This document shows positions 35,991 through 48,700 of a stretch of DNA of 64,000 bases, one piece after another (the first letter of the stretch is position 1; each line of letters opens with the position of its first letter). The stretch spans positions 62,001 through 126,000 of the forward strand of contig OZ242367.1 of assembly GCA_965209015.1 (NCBI GenBank), read 5' to 3'. The position numbers were made by a program, and so were the translations under genes. The stretch comes from Bin80 sp965209015. Lineage in GTDB: Bacteria; Bacteroidota; Rhodothermia; Rhodothermales; Bin80. The notes beneath the pieces were generated by a model. That model saw nothing but the letters and a program-made list of their open reading frames with translations. It had not been told where the DNA came from and ran no database searches.

Positions 35991-37823
35991 ATGGTTCGCG
36001 CGCTCTCTAATGACACACATGTGACCTTGCTACTTTGTGCATGGTTTGGTGGAGAACAGAAGCCTCTTTCAACCAATGAATATAATCTATTGGCATTCTG
36101 GCTTCATCAGAACGAATATCGTCCAGTGAATTTGATGGATCGATCCTGTGACCCCTCGGAAGTAGCTCATGAAGTGGGTCTCCGTCCTCGTCGCCTGACG
36201 GCGCTCTTAGATCGGGGGATCACACTAGGATTTTATCTGGAAGAGTGGAAGCGGAGAGACTTTTGGATTCTCGGTCGCGGCGATGATGCTTATCCAAAAC
36301 GAATTCAAGGTCTACTTAGATCCCAGGCACCCCCCTTGCTTTTTGGAACTGGAAACGCCTCAGTCCTTGATCTTGGGGGAACCGCCGTCATGGGGCCGGA
36401 TCAAGTGATGCAGGATCAGGATGGGCAGGTTGAAACGATTGTCCGACTCTCCGTTGGTCATCAGCGAACGACCATCGCTGCTGGAGATCAGCGAATTGCC
36501 TCGGTGGCCATATCCAATGGGATCAAGGGGGGAGGGACGGCCATCTGGATCCTTCCTGGGCCGCTATTAAGTGATCCTCTTGGGAAGGCACTTCGAAGGG
36601 CGAAAGCATCTGAACAACTGGTCATGATCTCCAATCGTAGCCCCGCCGATAAGCGCTTACTCCCTCAGGAACCCGAAATTGGACAGCTTCTCATGGCCCT
36701 CTGTGACTCGGCCGTCTATATTGATGGCACAGAGTTCAGTATGGATCCCTATTCTCTCCAGATGGCCATGCATGGGGCGCATGGCAAGAGGAATTGTTTC
36801 GTATGGGCTTCGGAACAGGTAACGATGGCGGCCGAGGAGTTAATCCATGGGGGAGCACACCCGTGGACGGATGTAGAATCCGCATTGGATGCCAGACTTC
36901 TTGAGTCTCATCCTGAGACGATCCAACAAGAATTCAAATCAGCTTCTGGGGAAAAAGCTGAGCATCTTGAATCCGTTACTCCCGATGAACCCACACAATC
37001 CGTTGGTGATAGCACAGAACGGGAATTGAAGTATATAGAGCCTGATACTGGCAAGCGTCAGGAGGCTGTGGGAGTTCAAAGGTATCTTCAAGACAAGGTT
37101 CAGTATGAATTGTTTGATTCTGCCCCAGGTCCACCGCTGCCAGAAGAAACTTGGGAATTGACCGGCACCGACGCAGAGTACCCCGAAGTGCTCCGTAAAG
37201 TAATGGGAGACAAAGCTCCTACAACACTCACAGGAATCGGAGATCAAAGTTTGCTTGGCCGGGGCGGATATGCGATCATTGGGCCCAGTTCAATTCCAAA
37301 TGAAAGGATTCATCAGGCCATTGAGATCGCGAAAAACCAAAAAGAGACTGTGATCGTTGTGGGGCCATTGAGATTGGCTGAAGAAATTGTGAAAGCATTT
37401 CAACCGATTTCTCGGCGCATCATTTGGGTCTTGGATGAAGAAACTCTTAAGCAGGATCTGGCTGGTCTTTACCTTCATGTCATCCGCGAGGGTTGTCTGG
37501 TCATGATTGCACCAAAGACTTCGACAAAAGAGTCGGATCATATGTTCATTGGATTGATTGCATCTGCGCTATCAACCAGCCTTCTTTATGTGGATGAAGC
37601 AGACTCCCAAGATGATCACTCGCGAGGGAGTCAGTCTGGGATGAAGGATATAGTCTTGAGGCGGCCTAACGACTCTCAGCTATTACATGGAACGAGTATT
37701 TCTCCTGATGGAATGAATTTAATTGAGAGTGGCGTCTCGTCGTGGACTGATCCACAGGACACTCTGAATGAGTTAGAGATAGAAATGAATGAAACATCGG
37801 GAATCCAGGGCGAACTATTCTGA
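35991..37823 (+). CDS. DprA/SLOG-like protein with two Rossmann modules
   Basis: 610 residues. Residues 1-95 form a helical N-terminal domain. The first DprA-like module starts at about 98 (DDAYPKRI, APPLLFGTGN, then GGTAVMGPD). A second module starts near 393 (DAEYPEVL, then RGGYAIIGPSSIP and VIVVGPLRLAEEI), after an acidic linker. In canonical DprA the corresponding blocks are AIVGSR and VSGxAxGID, which bind ssDNA; here they read MGPD/IGPS and VGPLRLAEE, so classical DprA activity is doubtful. The gene begins 2 bp after the RecQ-like stop. Confidence 0.82.
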   Translation: MVRALSNDTHVTLLLCAWFGGEQKPLSTNEYNLLAFWLHQNEYRPVNLMDRSCDPSEVAHEVGLRPRRLTALLDRGITLGFYLEEWKRRDFWILGRGDDAYPKRIQGLLRSQAPPLLFGTGNASVLDLGGTAVMGPDQVMQDQDGQVETIVRLSVGHQRTTIAAGDQRIASVAISNGIKGGGTAIWILPGPLLSDPLGKALRRAKASEQLVMISNRSPADKRLLPQEPEIGQLLMALCDSAVYIDGTEFSMDPYSLQMAMHGAHGKRNCFVWASEQVTMAAEELIHGGAHPWTDVESALDARLLESHPETIQQEFKSASGEKAEHLESVTPDEPTQSVGDSTERELKYIEPDTGKRQEAVGVQRYLQDKVQYELFDSAPGPPLPEETWELTGTDAEYPEVLRKVMGDKAPTTLTGIGDQSLLGRGGYAIIGPSSIPNERIHQAIEIAKNQKETVIVVGPLRLAEEIVKAFQPISRRIIWVLDEETLKQDLAGLYLHVIREGCLVMIAPKTSTKESDHMFIGLIASALSTSLLYVDEADSQDDHSRGSQSGMKDIVLRRPNDSQLLHGTSISPDGMNLIESGVSSWTDPQDTLNELEIEMNETSGIQGELF

Positions 37824-37828
37824 TTGAA

Positions 37829-38731
37829 ATGAACTCATCGCATACTGATGATGCATGTGCAATCCTTCTTCTGTGTGCATTTCAGAGGGGAGAGACAAAG
37901 TACCAGCCCCTTAAGCTGGAGGAGTATAATCGGGTGGCAACGGTCCTGTACCTCTCGGGGAAGCGTCCAGGCGATTTACTGTTATCAGATGCAATTTCGG
38001 AGATTGCAAATGATGCGTATATCTCAGCGGATCGGCTTCAATGGCTTTTGGATCGACGTATCAATCTTGGATTCAGTCTGGAAGAATGGCAGCGAAAAGG
38101 GATTTGGATTTTGGCTCGTAGTGATCCAGATTATCCTGATAAACTGCGAAGAAAACTGCGCAATGGTGCACCGCCGCTGCTTTTTGGAACTGGAAATCAA
38201 CATCTGTTACGCTCTGGTGGACTTGCGATGATAGGCCCTGACTCAATTCCCCCACGGAGGCTTTTTCAGGCGTGTGAAGTGGCAAAAAGGGTATCTGGAA
38301 GTGTGATTGTAGCAGGACATCTCAGCATGTCAGCGAAGATTATACAGGCAAGAATTGAACAGGATGGTTGTATGCTATGGGTATTATCCGATGGCACATT
38401 ACGGCAGCGTCTGAAAAAAAATAATCGTCAGGCGATCCGAGATGACCGTATGATTCTGGTTTCCACGCACAGTCCCGAAACACTTAAACAGTTTATTGAC
38501 CCCGCTACGGTGGGGGCACTGGCCACAGGGTTTGCCAATCAGATCCTGTATGTGGATGGGATCAACTCCAAGGATCCGAGCAAACGAGTGGACCGGTTTG
38601 GAACGTTTGATGCCGCATCTAATCAACCTGAAAAGTGTCGGCTCTTCCATGGAGGCACCCTCTCGCCAGAGGGAAAGGAGCTCCAGAAAATGGGAGCTGA
38701 ATTGTGGAGTGATCGGGTAGTTGAATTGTAA
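37829..38731 (+). CDS. DprA/SLOG-like protein, single module (paralogue of the preceding gene)
   Basis: 300 residues. It aligns with the first half of the preceding protein throughout: LLLCAFQRGE against LLLCAWFGGE, LLDRRINLGFSLEEW against LLDRGITLGFYLEEW, and DPDYPDKL with APPLLFGTGN at the same offset (about residue 98). The Rossmann module reads GGLAMIGPDSIPP, then VIVAGHLSMSAKII. The GSR and SGxAxGID signatures of DprA are again missing. It follows after 5 bp and is the last gene of the operon, so the pair arose by tandem duplication. Confidence 0.82.
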   Translation: MNSSHTDDACAILLLCAFQRGETKYQPLKLEEYNRVATVLYLSGKRPGDLLLSDAISEIANDAYISADRLQWLLDRRINLGFSLEEWQRKGIWILARSDPDYPDKLRRKLRNGAPPLLFGTGNQHLLRSGGLAMIGPDSIPPRRLFQACEVAKRVSGSVIVAGHLSMSAKIIQARIEQDGCMLWVLSDGTLRQRLKKNNRQAIRDDRMILVSTHSPETLKQFIDPATVGALATGFANQILYVDGINSKDPSKRVDRFGTFDAASNQPEKCRLFHGGTLSPEGKELQKMGAELWSDRVVEL

Positions 38732-39050
38732 CTTTGGTCAAGCGAGGAAAAGCGGTTCGGTGATATAAGTCCATTACTCGGCGCTGGTCCTTTTGAATTT
38801 TCGGACGGACGAATTTCACATATTGAGACGCTCACAATACTGCAAGGACTCAGTCACGGAATATGTGGGCGGTGATGCCTATTTAACGGAATTGAATTCT
38901 TTTGGACGCTCTGAAGCGTGGCTACTATCGGTCATATTACAGAATGTAACACAAGCACCCACATGTTGCGTAGCTTGAAGTTGTGGGACTTCATAACGCT
39001 CTCGGAGGTGTAAAGGGGAGCAGGTTGCGGAAGGAGTTGAGGGCTGTCTA
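38732..39050. other. region without recognised genes after the RecQ/DprA-like operon
   Basis: About 320 bp of sequence with only short frames that do not resemble known proteins. It separates the operon from transposase debris. No clear terminator hairpin with a T-run was seen. Confidence 0.45.
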
Positions 39051-39251
39051 TTACAGTGTTTTATTAGCTCTTTTACAGTAGGCTTTGATAGATTCCAGAA
39101 TCTGATCAGCAGATTTTGTCCAAATGAAAGGCTTGGGATCCTCATTGTAAACCCTCAGATACTGTTTGATCGCATCTTCCAGCTCTTTTGTGCATACGAT
39201 ACGTTCCTCGCCGAACCCTGACTTCGACGGTTTGTAATTCTCTAAAAACAA
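39051..39251 (-). pseudogene. IS630-family transposase, C-terminal fragment
   Basis: The last 50 or so residues match the IS630 C-terminus (AIKQYLRVYNEDPKPFIWTK, then SADQILESIKAYCKR). The rest of the transposase is absent. It is a relic marking transposition near the border between the DNA-processing operon and the giant gene. Confidence 0.8.
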
Positions 39252-39776
39252 AGAAAGCCTTATTTTTCAGGGGGTACAGGTCTGTTGAAAAGAGTGTTCA
39301 GACAACTTTGAACACTACAAACACCGTCTGTTTTGCTGCTTTTTGCGGTCTGAATACCAGACGTTAAGCAATCACTTGGGAGTCAGGTTACGAGTCGTCT
39401 TTCGTTTGAGTTTCCGGACGAATACGATACAGACAAGATACGGCACAGGATTCAAGCATCCAAATTCCAAAACAGACTGAACACTACATATTAGGAACTC
39501 GGGAAACAGGGCTAAAATGGCCCCAAATACCCAAAAAAAGCCCCAAAATCATTCAAGAATGGCTATTTTGCCTTCCAAGTCAACACCTACCTGTCGAAGT
39601 CAGGATACGATGCGTTCCTAGCCGAATTTGGTCATACCTGTAGAAGCCATGAATTGTTTACTGTTATTGTCAGAACGCTTCACGGGGTAGACCTTTTCAC
39701 TCCTCTGCGTTTGCATAACGATTGATTTTTCAGATCAATTGATACTTCTTTTACAGTCAGTGTCTTCGAGAGTCTG
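39252..39776. other. non-coding region downstream of the giant gene
   Basis: 525 bp with no supported gene. Short repeated words such as GAACACTACA (two copies, near 39308 and 39480) occur, but no defined element boundary could be drawn. The giant minus-strand gene ends at 39777. Confidence 0.4.
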
Positions 39777-42700
39777 TTAGAACTGTCTTTTGAGTTGCAG
39801 TCGGACTAGATGCTGGAGTTGCAGGGGACGGTCTCGCTGTGCTTGCCCGGTTGTCCCGACAAAGAGTTGCATCTTGGTCGGATGCTCGTGTGCCCGCGCG
39901 ATGTTCCATCCCATCTCATACCTGCGCTGCGGTCCGCCGCCACTGAAGCTGACCTCTGGTTGCAAGGTAAATGCTCTGGAGAATAGAGCGAACCCATAGC
40001 CTGCCTGTACCCGCAGGCCTCCGGTTTGGTGTGCCCTATACTGTGGCTGAATGGTTTCGGCGCGGAGTAGCCGTTCGGCACCACCCAGGGCCTCTGCCCC
40101 GATGGTGTGCTCCACTCGAACCTGGAGCCCCTCACTGGAATGGGGCCGTGGATCCCAGGTCACTGCCCCTGCGAGCCCCTGATCTTGGAGTCCGCGGTCT
40201 TGATGCGTCAGCACTGCATGCGCATGTACCTCTATGTCCAGACCACTCTCTAGCTCCGAGAGACGGAACCCGACCTGCATGTCCACTCCGAATCCTGTCT
40301 CTGCATCGCCACCGTCATGGCGGAAAGCTAGTTCTGCCGATGGCACTATCGTAGATTCTGTTCCTAAACGGATCCCTCGCAGGGTTCCCTGCAATCCCAG
40401 CCGCAACCGAGATACCTGCGCCTCATCTTCCGATAACTCCTCCGTCCCATTCGCTCCCATCTGCACCAGCAAGGCATCCGAACGAATCCCCAGCTCCAGT
40501 CCTCGCTTCCTCACCGTACCGAGTCGCCCATAGATCCCCCCACCAACCATCCGCAGATCCACCGGGGTGGATACCTGTTCCACGGTCATGGATCCACGAC
40601 CATATCCGACCACACCCCATGCCGTAATCCCCGAACTGAGCGCATAACATCCATTGGGGTATACTCCCGTCAGATAGGCGGAATGTGTACCTTCATCATT
40701 TGCCATTGCATACTCGCCCTCGGAGCGTGTATGGGCTACCAGTACACCCAGTCCCCCTTTGTCTCCAGTCCAGTCTGCCCCTACCATCCCACTGGATACG
40801 CGTCCCTCCAGGTTCAAAGCCCCGTCCGCACCCTGAACGCGAGACACCGCCCCATGTCCCCAGAGCGCGACCCCGCTCCCATCCCGCATCCCATGCCGGA
40901 ACGAACTGCCATGCAGTAGACGCTCCCGCGTTAGTGTATGGCCCAGCCGGTATACCGGATCGGTCGTTCCAAGGAGTACAGCATGCCGGTCCGGCTTGAC
41001 TTTTTGCACATGTACATAATTCGGTAAGGAGGCCAGAGCCAATGGCTGTCCCGCCAGATAGACTTCATTACGCCGGGACCGCTGCACCCGCCCTTCACAC
41101 TGCGTTGCCCGCAAGACCTGATCCGCTACCGTCCGTCCCAGACGTCCCATCCACGCCGTACGGATTCGATTCGTGGAGCGAACTTGTCGGGGAGGACTTT
41201 CCAAGCTCTCCTCAAACCCTGCATCATCCACAAATGCAACTTGGACCACCAGACTTGCTCCTGCATCGGTCTCTACGGGGACATAGGTATCTCCCTCCCC
41301 GATCGGTTCATGCGGACTCCCCTCCTTCATACGGACCCACTGATAGCGATACCCATATCCCAGCTCCCCAGCCTGTGCACGGCGCAGTCCATCCAGATCC
41401 TGAATCTCCTCCACCGAAACCCGAAGCATCTGTCCCAACTGCATGGACCCCATGATCTGGGGTTGCCCCGTTGCCACATCGTTGACTGGGGTCACATCAA
41501 TGGTCATCCGGGCGGCCAATGGACTCTCCAATGTCCCATCGCTAACCTTGAAGTCAAAGCTCGTGTATGCCGGGCCATATGCATTGGCGACCGGCGTAAA
41601 GATCAGCTCTCCCGCCGAGATCTGGGCTACGGAGATCTGTGTCCCGGCGGCGAACCCGATTCCGCCCAAGGTCAAGGTTCCCACATCGGGATGCCGCTCA
41701 ATCCGAACGGACGCCAGTGGATCCCCCTCGGGATCGCTGTACCCAAAGTCGGATGCATTAAACGGATACGGCGTATCTTCCTCCGTGGTGACCGTCGCAT
41801 CTTGGGCCACCGGAAACGATTCATCGTCATCGGTGACCGTGAGGGTTACCTCCGCTGGATCGGTCACGCCCTGTGTATTCGTGGCAGTGCCTTGTACTTG
41901 TACGGTCTTGTCCGGCGTATCCACTTCGTTATCTACCGCTGTGATCGTGACGAGCTCCGTACTGGTGCGTTCGCCTGCTGCAATGGTGAGCGTCGGGTTG
42001 TCGCTCAGTAAATAATCTGATTCTGTGGCAGATTCGTTGGGAAGCACCGTCACTGCGATCGTCGTCATGGCACTGGACGGCCGGTTCAGGGTGGCCGTGA
42101 CCGTCGTCGTACCCGCATTCTCGCTGATAGAAGCAGGCGAGAGAGTCAGCGTGACGGCCGGCGCTTCGTCATCATCGGTGATCGTGAGTTCAACCGACGA
42201 TGGATTTGTGGTGCCGAGCGCATTGGTGGCGACCCCCTGCACCTGCACCGTCTTGTCCGGTGCATCCACTTCGTTGTCCACCGCTGTGATCGTGACCAGT
42301 CCGGTACTGGTGAGCTCACCCGCTGCAATCGTGAGCGTCAGGGGATCGCTCAACACATAATCCGACGTGGTGGCGGGTGCGTCAGGGAGCACCGTCAATT
42401 CAATGGAGGTCTCTTCATCAGATGCCCGATCCAGAGTTGCCGTGACGGTCGTGCTCTCTCCACTTTCCTCGATCGTGGCGGGACTGAGTACCAGCGTGAT
42501 GGCCGGGGCTTCTTCGTCGTCGGTGATCGTAAGTTCTACCTCCCTAGGGTCTGTGATTCCCTGTGCACTGGTGACGATCCCCCGCACCTGCACCGTCTTC
42601 TCTGGTGCATCCACCTCATTATCCACCGCTGTAATGGTCACGAGTCCCGTACTCTCGGTCTCCCCTGCCGCAATAGTGAGCATTGAGTTCTCGCTGATTT

Positions 42701-45700
42701 GATAATCCGACGCCGTCGTCGGCGCATTGGGAAGCACCGTCACTTCAATGGTGGTCACTGTCCCAGAGACCCGATCCAAGGATGCCGTGACCGCCGTCTC
42801 GCCTCCATTCTCCTTGATCGTAGAGGGATCCAGCATCAGCATGACGGTGGGAAGTGCCTCGTCATCGGTGATCGTAAGCTCTACCGCTACCGGGCCCGTT
42901 ACGCCGCGCGGATTCGTCGCCGTACCCTGCACCTGCAGTGTTTTATCCGGTGCACTCACTTCATTATCTACCGCCGTAATGGTCACCCGCCCAGTACTGC
43001 CAGTTTCTCCTGCCGCAATGGTGAGCGTCGGGTTCTCGCTGATTTGATAATCCGACGCGGTGGCGGGTGCATCCGGAAGGACCGACACCACGATCGTGGT
43101 CACCGCACTGGAGGGAGGCTCCATGGTTGCGGTCACCGTCGTTTGCCCATCGTTTTCGCCGATGGAGGCAGGAGCAAGGATCAGCGAGACCGTTGGACTC
43201 ACCTCGTCGTCATCCGTAATGGTCAAAACCACATCGGCGGGCACGCTCACCCCCTGGCTGTTTGTGGCCACGCCTTGCACCTGCACCGTCTTGTCCGGCG
43301 CATCCACCGGGTTGTCTATGGCGGTGATGGTCATGAGCCCCGTACTCTCGGTGCCACCTGCCGCAATGGTCAGGATCGTATTCTGACTCAGCATCAGATC
43401 CGATGCCACCGCTGGCGGATTGGCAAGTGCCGAGACCACGACGGTGGTCCTGGCACTGGAGGGATGGCTGAGCAGGGCCGTGACCGTTGTGCTCGCTCCA
43501 TTCTCTTCAATCGTAGAAGGATCCAGCATCAGGGTGACGGTGGGCGTCGGTTCATCATCGGTGATCCTTAGTTGCACTGCAGGCGGGCTAGTCACCCCCA
43601 ACGAACGGGTGACTTCCCCTTGCACTTGCACCGTCCTGTCGGGTGCATCGGTCGCATTATCTACGGCTATGATCGTCACCACTCCTGAACTGCCTCTCTC
43701 TCCCGCTGCAATCGTCAGCGTGCGACCACGCAGCGTATAATCTGACTCCGTGCTTGGCGCATTGGGGAGGACGGTTATCTCAATGGTGGTGGGTTCACTG
43801 GACGGGCGGCTGAGCTCCGCTGTGACGGTGGTTAGGCCGCCATTTTCGCCGATGGATGTTGGCGAAAGGAGTAGCGTCACCGTTGGCGTCAAATCATCAT
43901 CCAGGATCGTAAGTTCGACCTCTTCGGGCCCCGTCAGCCCTTGCCCATTCGTCGCGATCCCCTGCACTTGCACCGTCTTGTTCGGCGCATTCACCGCATT
44001 ATCCACGGCCGTGATCGTCACCAGTCCTGTACTGTTTGTCTCCCCCGCCGCAATCGTGAGTAGGTCCCCCTCCTGTGTATAATCCAGCTCGGTCGCTGGT
44101 GCGTCGGGAAGGGTGGTGATCGTGACCGTAGTCCCCTCGCTCGAGGGACGATCCAGCGTTGCGGTCACCGTCGCAAATCCGTTATTTTCAGTAATGGAAG
44201 CGGGCAAGAGGGAGAGTATCACCACTGGCTCCAGATCGTCATCGGTGATCGTGAGTTCCACCGCCTCCGGCCCGGTCACGCCTTGAAGATTCGTCGCCGT
44301 CCCCTGCACTTGTACCGTCTTGTCTGGTGCATCCACTGCATTGTCCACCGCCGTAATGGTGACCAGCCCCGTACTGGCCGTCTCGCCTGCTGCAATGGTC
44401 AGTCGCAGGTTCCCGCTCAGTGCAAAGTCCGTCGCCGCTGCTGGCGCGTCAGGAAGAGCCGAGATCAGGATCGTCGTCACCGCACTGGAGGGACGATCCA
44501 GCGCTCCGGTCACGATTGCAATCCCTGCATTTTCCATGATGGATGCAGGTGCGAGCGTCAGCGTCACTGTCGGCGCCTCCTCGTCATCGGTAATCGTGAG
44601 TTCCACGTTCGCTGGACTGGTGACCCCCTGCGTATTCGTCGCGGTGCCTTGCACCTGGACCGTCTTATCGGGGGCATCCACCAGATTATCCACCGAGGTG
44701 ATCGTCACCAGCCCCGCGCTCTCTATCTCCCCTGCGTCAATCGTCAATGTCAAGTTCTCGCTGAGTTGATAGTCCGACGCCGTTGCCGGTGAGGTTGGGT
44801 CCACCGAGATCGAGATCGTAGTCTCTTCGCTAGAGGGATGGCTAAGGGTTGCCGTCACCGTTGACGTACCCGCATTTTCGCCGATGGAGGTGGGCGAGAG
44901 CATCAGCGTCACGGTTGGTACCGCCTCATCATCCAGAAGAGTGAGTCCTACGCTTGCGGGGTTCGTGATCCCCTGCGTATTCGTCGCCGTGCCTTGCACT
45001 TGGACCGTCTTATCGGGGGCATCTACGAGGTTGTCCACCGCCGTGATCGTCACGAGTCCTGTACTCTGTGTCGCTCCCGCTACAATCGTCAATATACTGC
45101 CACTTTGCATATAATCGGCCGCAGTCGCGGGTGCATTGGGGAGGACGGTTACCGTGACCGTCGTCGCCTCACTGGACACTCGGTTCAGGGTTGCCGTGAC
45201 CATTGTCGCGCCCGCATTCTCGCTGATCGAAGCAGGCGAGAGAACCAGCGTGACGGCTGGAGGCGCCGTCCCATCCGTGATCGTCAGTGCTACATCTGCA
45301 GGCCCCGTCACCCCTTGGGTATTTGTTGCCGTGCCTTGCACCTGTACCGTTTTGTCCGGCGCATCTACATCGTTGGTGACCGAAGTGATCGTCACCACTC
45401 CCGTACTCATGGTCGCGCCCGCCGCAATCGTCAGCGTGGCATTCGTACTCAGGATATAATCCGACACGGTTGCGGGTGCATCGGGGAGAACGGTCACCTC
45501 GATCATGGTCGGCTCGCTGGACGTCCGGTTCAGGGCTGCGGTTACGGTCGTCATCTCTCCATCTTCCCCAATCAAGGAAGACGAGAGCAGGAGCGTTGCC
45601 CGGGGCGCCTCCTCGTCATCAAGAATTGTGAGCTCCACCCCGATCTGACCCATGGTCCCCTGCTCAGTCGTCGGTTCCACCTCTGTCGGATCCACGATCC

Positions 45701-48700
45701 CCTGCAGATTCGTCGCGATGCCTTGCACTTGGATGGTCTTATCGGGTGCATCCACGGAGTTATCCACCGAAGTGATCGTCACGAGACCTGTACTGCTGGT
45801 TGCCCCCGCCATGATCGTCAGCGTGGTGCCACTCAGCATATAATCTGAACTGGTGGCTGGCGCATCGGGAAGTGCAGTGACTTCAATCGTGGTCACCTCG
45901 CTGGAGGGACGACTCAGGGTCGCCGTCACCATTGTACGCTCTCCCCCTTCGCGGATGGAGGGTGAGGATAAGATTAGTTCGGCTGTGGGGGCTGCATCCT
46001 CATCCGTGATCGTAAGCTCCACCGCCGCCGGATCCGTGATCCCCTGTACATTCGTTGCAGTACCCTGCACTTGAACCGTCTTATCGGGGGCATCTACCTC
46101 GTTATCCACCGCCGTGATCGTCACCAGCCCCGAGCTCTCCGTCTCCCCCGCCGCAATGGTCAGCGTCTGATTTGTGCCCAGTCCGTAGTCCGCTGCTGTA
46201 GCCGGCTCATTGGGACGAACCGCAACCACGATCGTGGTCACCGCACTGGACGGGTGACGGAGTGCTGCCGTCACGGTGGTACTCCCAGCCTGTTCGCTGA
46301 TGGTGTTGGAGGAAAGGCGGAGCGTCACCGTGGGTTCGTCCTCGTCATCGGTGATCATGAGGTCCACATTTGCAGGATTCGTCACTCCCTGATCATTCGC
46401 TGCCAAGCCTTGGACCTGTACCGTCTTGTCCGGTGCATCCACCGGATTATCCACTGCCGTAATCGTCACCGTGCCTGTACTTGTAGTCGCACCAGCGGCT
46501 ATCATGAGCGTGGTGCCACTGAGCGTATAGTCCGTATCCACGGCCGGAGACACGGCGGATGCGGAGATGGTGATCATGGTCTCGGCGCTGGATGCAGGGC
46601 TGAGGGAGGCGGTGACGGTGGTCATACCTGTGTTTTCAGGGATGGACATGTCTGAAAGACTGAGGGTCACCGTCGGTACCTCCTCGTTATCCGTGATCGT
46701 GAGCTCTACCGTGGTCGGCTGCGTCACGCCTTGAGTATTGGAAGCTACACCCTGCACGCGCACCGTCTTGTCGGGGGCATTCACCGGGTTGTCTATTGAG
46801 GTGATCGTTACGGTGCCCGTGCTCATGGTCGTACCTGCTGCAATCGTTAGCAGAGTCCCACTGAGCGTATAATCTGACTCCAGTGCCGGGGACACTGCGG
46901 CGGCGGAGACTGTGATCGTGGTCACGGCACTGGACGCATGGCTGAGCGTGGCGGTCACGGTAGAAATCTTTGTATTTTCGGCGATGGATTCCGGAGACAG
47001 GAGCAGCGTCACCGTGGGCGCTTCGTCTTCATCGGTGATCGTGAGGGTCACATCCATGGGGCCCGTCACCCCCTGCGTGTTCGTTGCTACGCCTTGCACC
47101 TGCACCGTTTTGTCTGGGGCATCCGCGGGGTTGTCCACCGAGGTAATCGTCACCGTTCCGGTACTCGTAGTGGCGCCTGCTGCAATCGTGAGGATGGTAT
47201 TTGTACTGAGCGTAAACTCCGTCCCCGGCGCTGCGGCGGCCGAGATCGTGATGGTGGTTTCCTCGCTGGATGCATGACTGAGCGTAGCGGTGATCGTGGA
47301 GACCTGTGCATCCTCGCCGATGGATGCCGGAGACAGGAGCAGCGTCGCCGTCGGTGCTTCGTCATCATCCGTGATGGTGAGCTCCACATCCGCCGGTTGT
47401 GTGATCCCCGTCAAGTTCGTTGCAACGCCCTGCACAATGATGCTCTTATCGGGCGCATCCACCGGGTTGTCTACCGAAGTGATCGTTACCGTCCCCGTGC
47501 TGTTTGTCTGTCCCACAGGAATCGTCAGCGAGTTGCCACTGAGCATATAATCTGAATCCAGCGCTGGATCTACTGCTGCACCCGAGATCGTGACTGCGGT
47601 CACCGTGCTGGAGGCATGGCTGAGCGTCGCGGTGACGGTCGTGCTGCCTGCATTTTCGCTGATGGATGCCTCAGATAAGACCAATGTAACCACGGGGGCT
47701 TCATCGTCATCGGTGATGGTAAGCTCCACCGCGGTCGGCTGCGTCACGCCCTGCGTGTTCGTGGCCATGCCCTGCACTTGCACGGTCTTGTCCGGTGCAT
47801 CCACATCATTATCCACCGCCGTAATGGTTACGGCTGCGGTGCTGCTCGTCTCTCCCGCTGCAATCGTGAGCATGCTCCCACTTAGCATATAGTCTGATGA
47901 GGTTGGGTCCACCGAAATCGTGATCGTGGTCTCCTCGATGGACGCCCGGTCAAGCATTGCGGTGACGGTGGTCATTCCTGCGTTTTCGCTGATGGAATTG
48001 GACGATAGATGGAGCGTGACCACGGGGGCTTCATCGTCATCGGTGATCGTCAGTTCTACATCCTCGGGATCTGTGATTCCTTGCGTATTCTCTGCCATGC
48101 CCTGCACCTGGACCGTCTTGTTCGGCGCATCCACAGCATTATCCACCGCCGTGATGGTCACGGCTGCGGTGCTGCTCGTCTCTCCCGCTGCAATCGTGAG
48201 CGTGGTCCCACTTAGCGTATAATCCGACTCGGTGGCTGATGAGGTTGGGTCTACCGAGATCGTGATTGTCGTCTCCTCGCTGGACGCCCGGTCAAGCGTT
48301 GCGGTCACGGTGGTCGTTCCAGCGTTTTCGGCGATGGAGGAAGACGAGAGATTCAGGGTTACCGTCGGTGCTTCGTCCTCATCCGTGATCGTGAGACTGG
48401 TTCCGGTGACCGTTACATTCTCCACCGTGCTGGTTCCGGTGATCATCACGGTCTCATCCGGCTCGTCCACAGTATCCGAAGTAGGTGTCAGTGTGAACGT
48501 CCCGGTGCTAGACAGGGTATTCGCCTGAATACTGATTGTAAAATCGGAGACCGCAGTAAAGTCCGTTCCTGAGGTCGCGGTACCCGATCCCACAGAGACC
48601 GTTACCGGTAAGGCAGTAGTTTGAGAGACCTCCAGAGTAGCGGTCACGGTGACTTCGGTGGCCTCATCCTCTTCTCCAATGGTGCTGGGATTTACACTTA

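Noticed and set aside
41042..48528. Many long plus-strand frames (for example 41184-42011, 42699-43571, 44994-45848) opposite the giant gene
   Set aside because: They recur with the period of the Calx-beta units and encode low-complexity Ser/Val or Arg/His-rich sequence. They are shadows of the minus-strand repeats.
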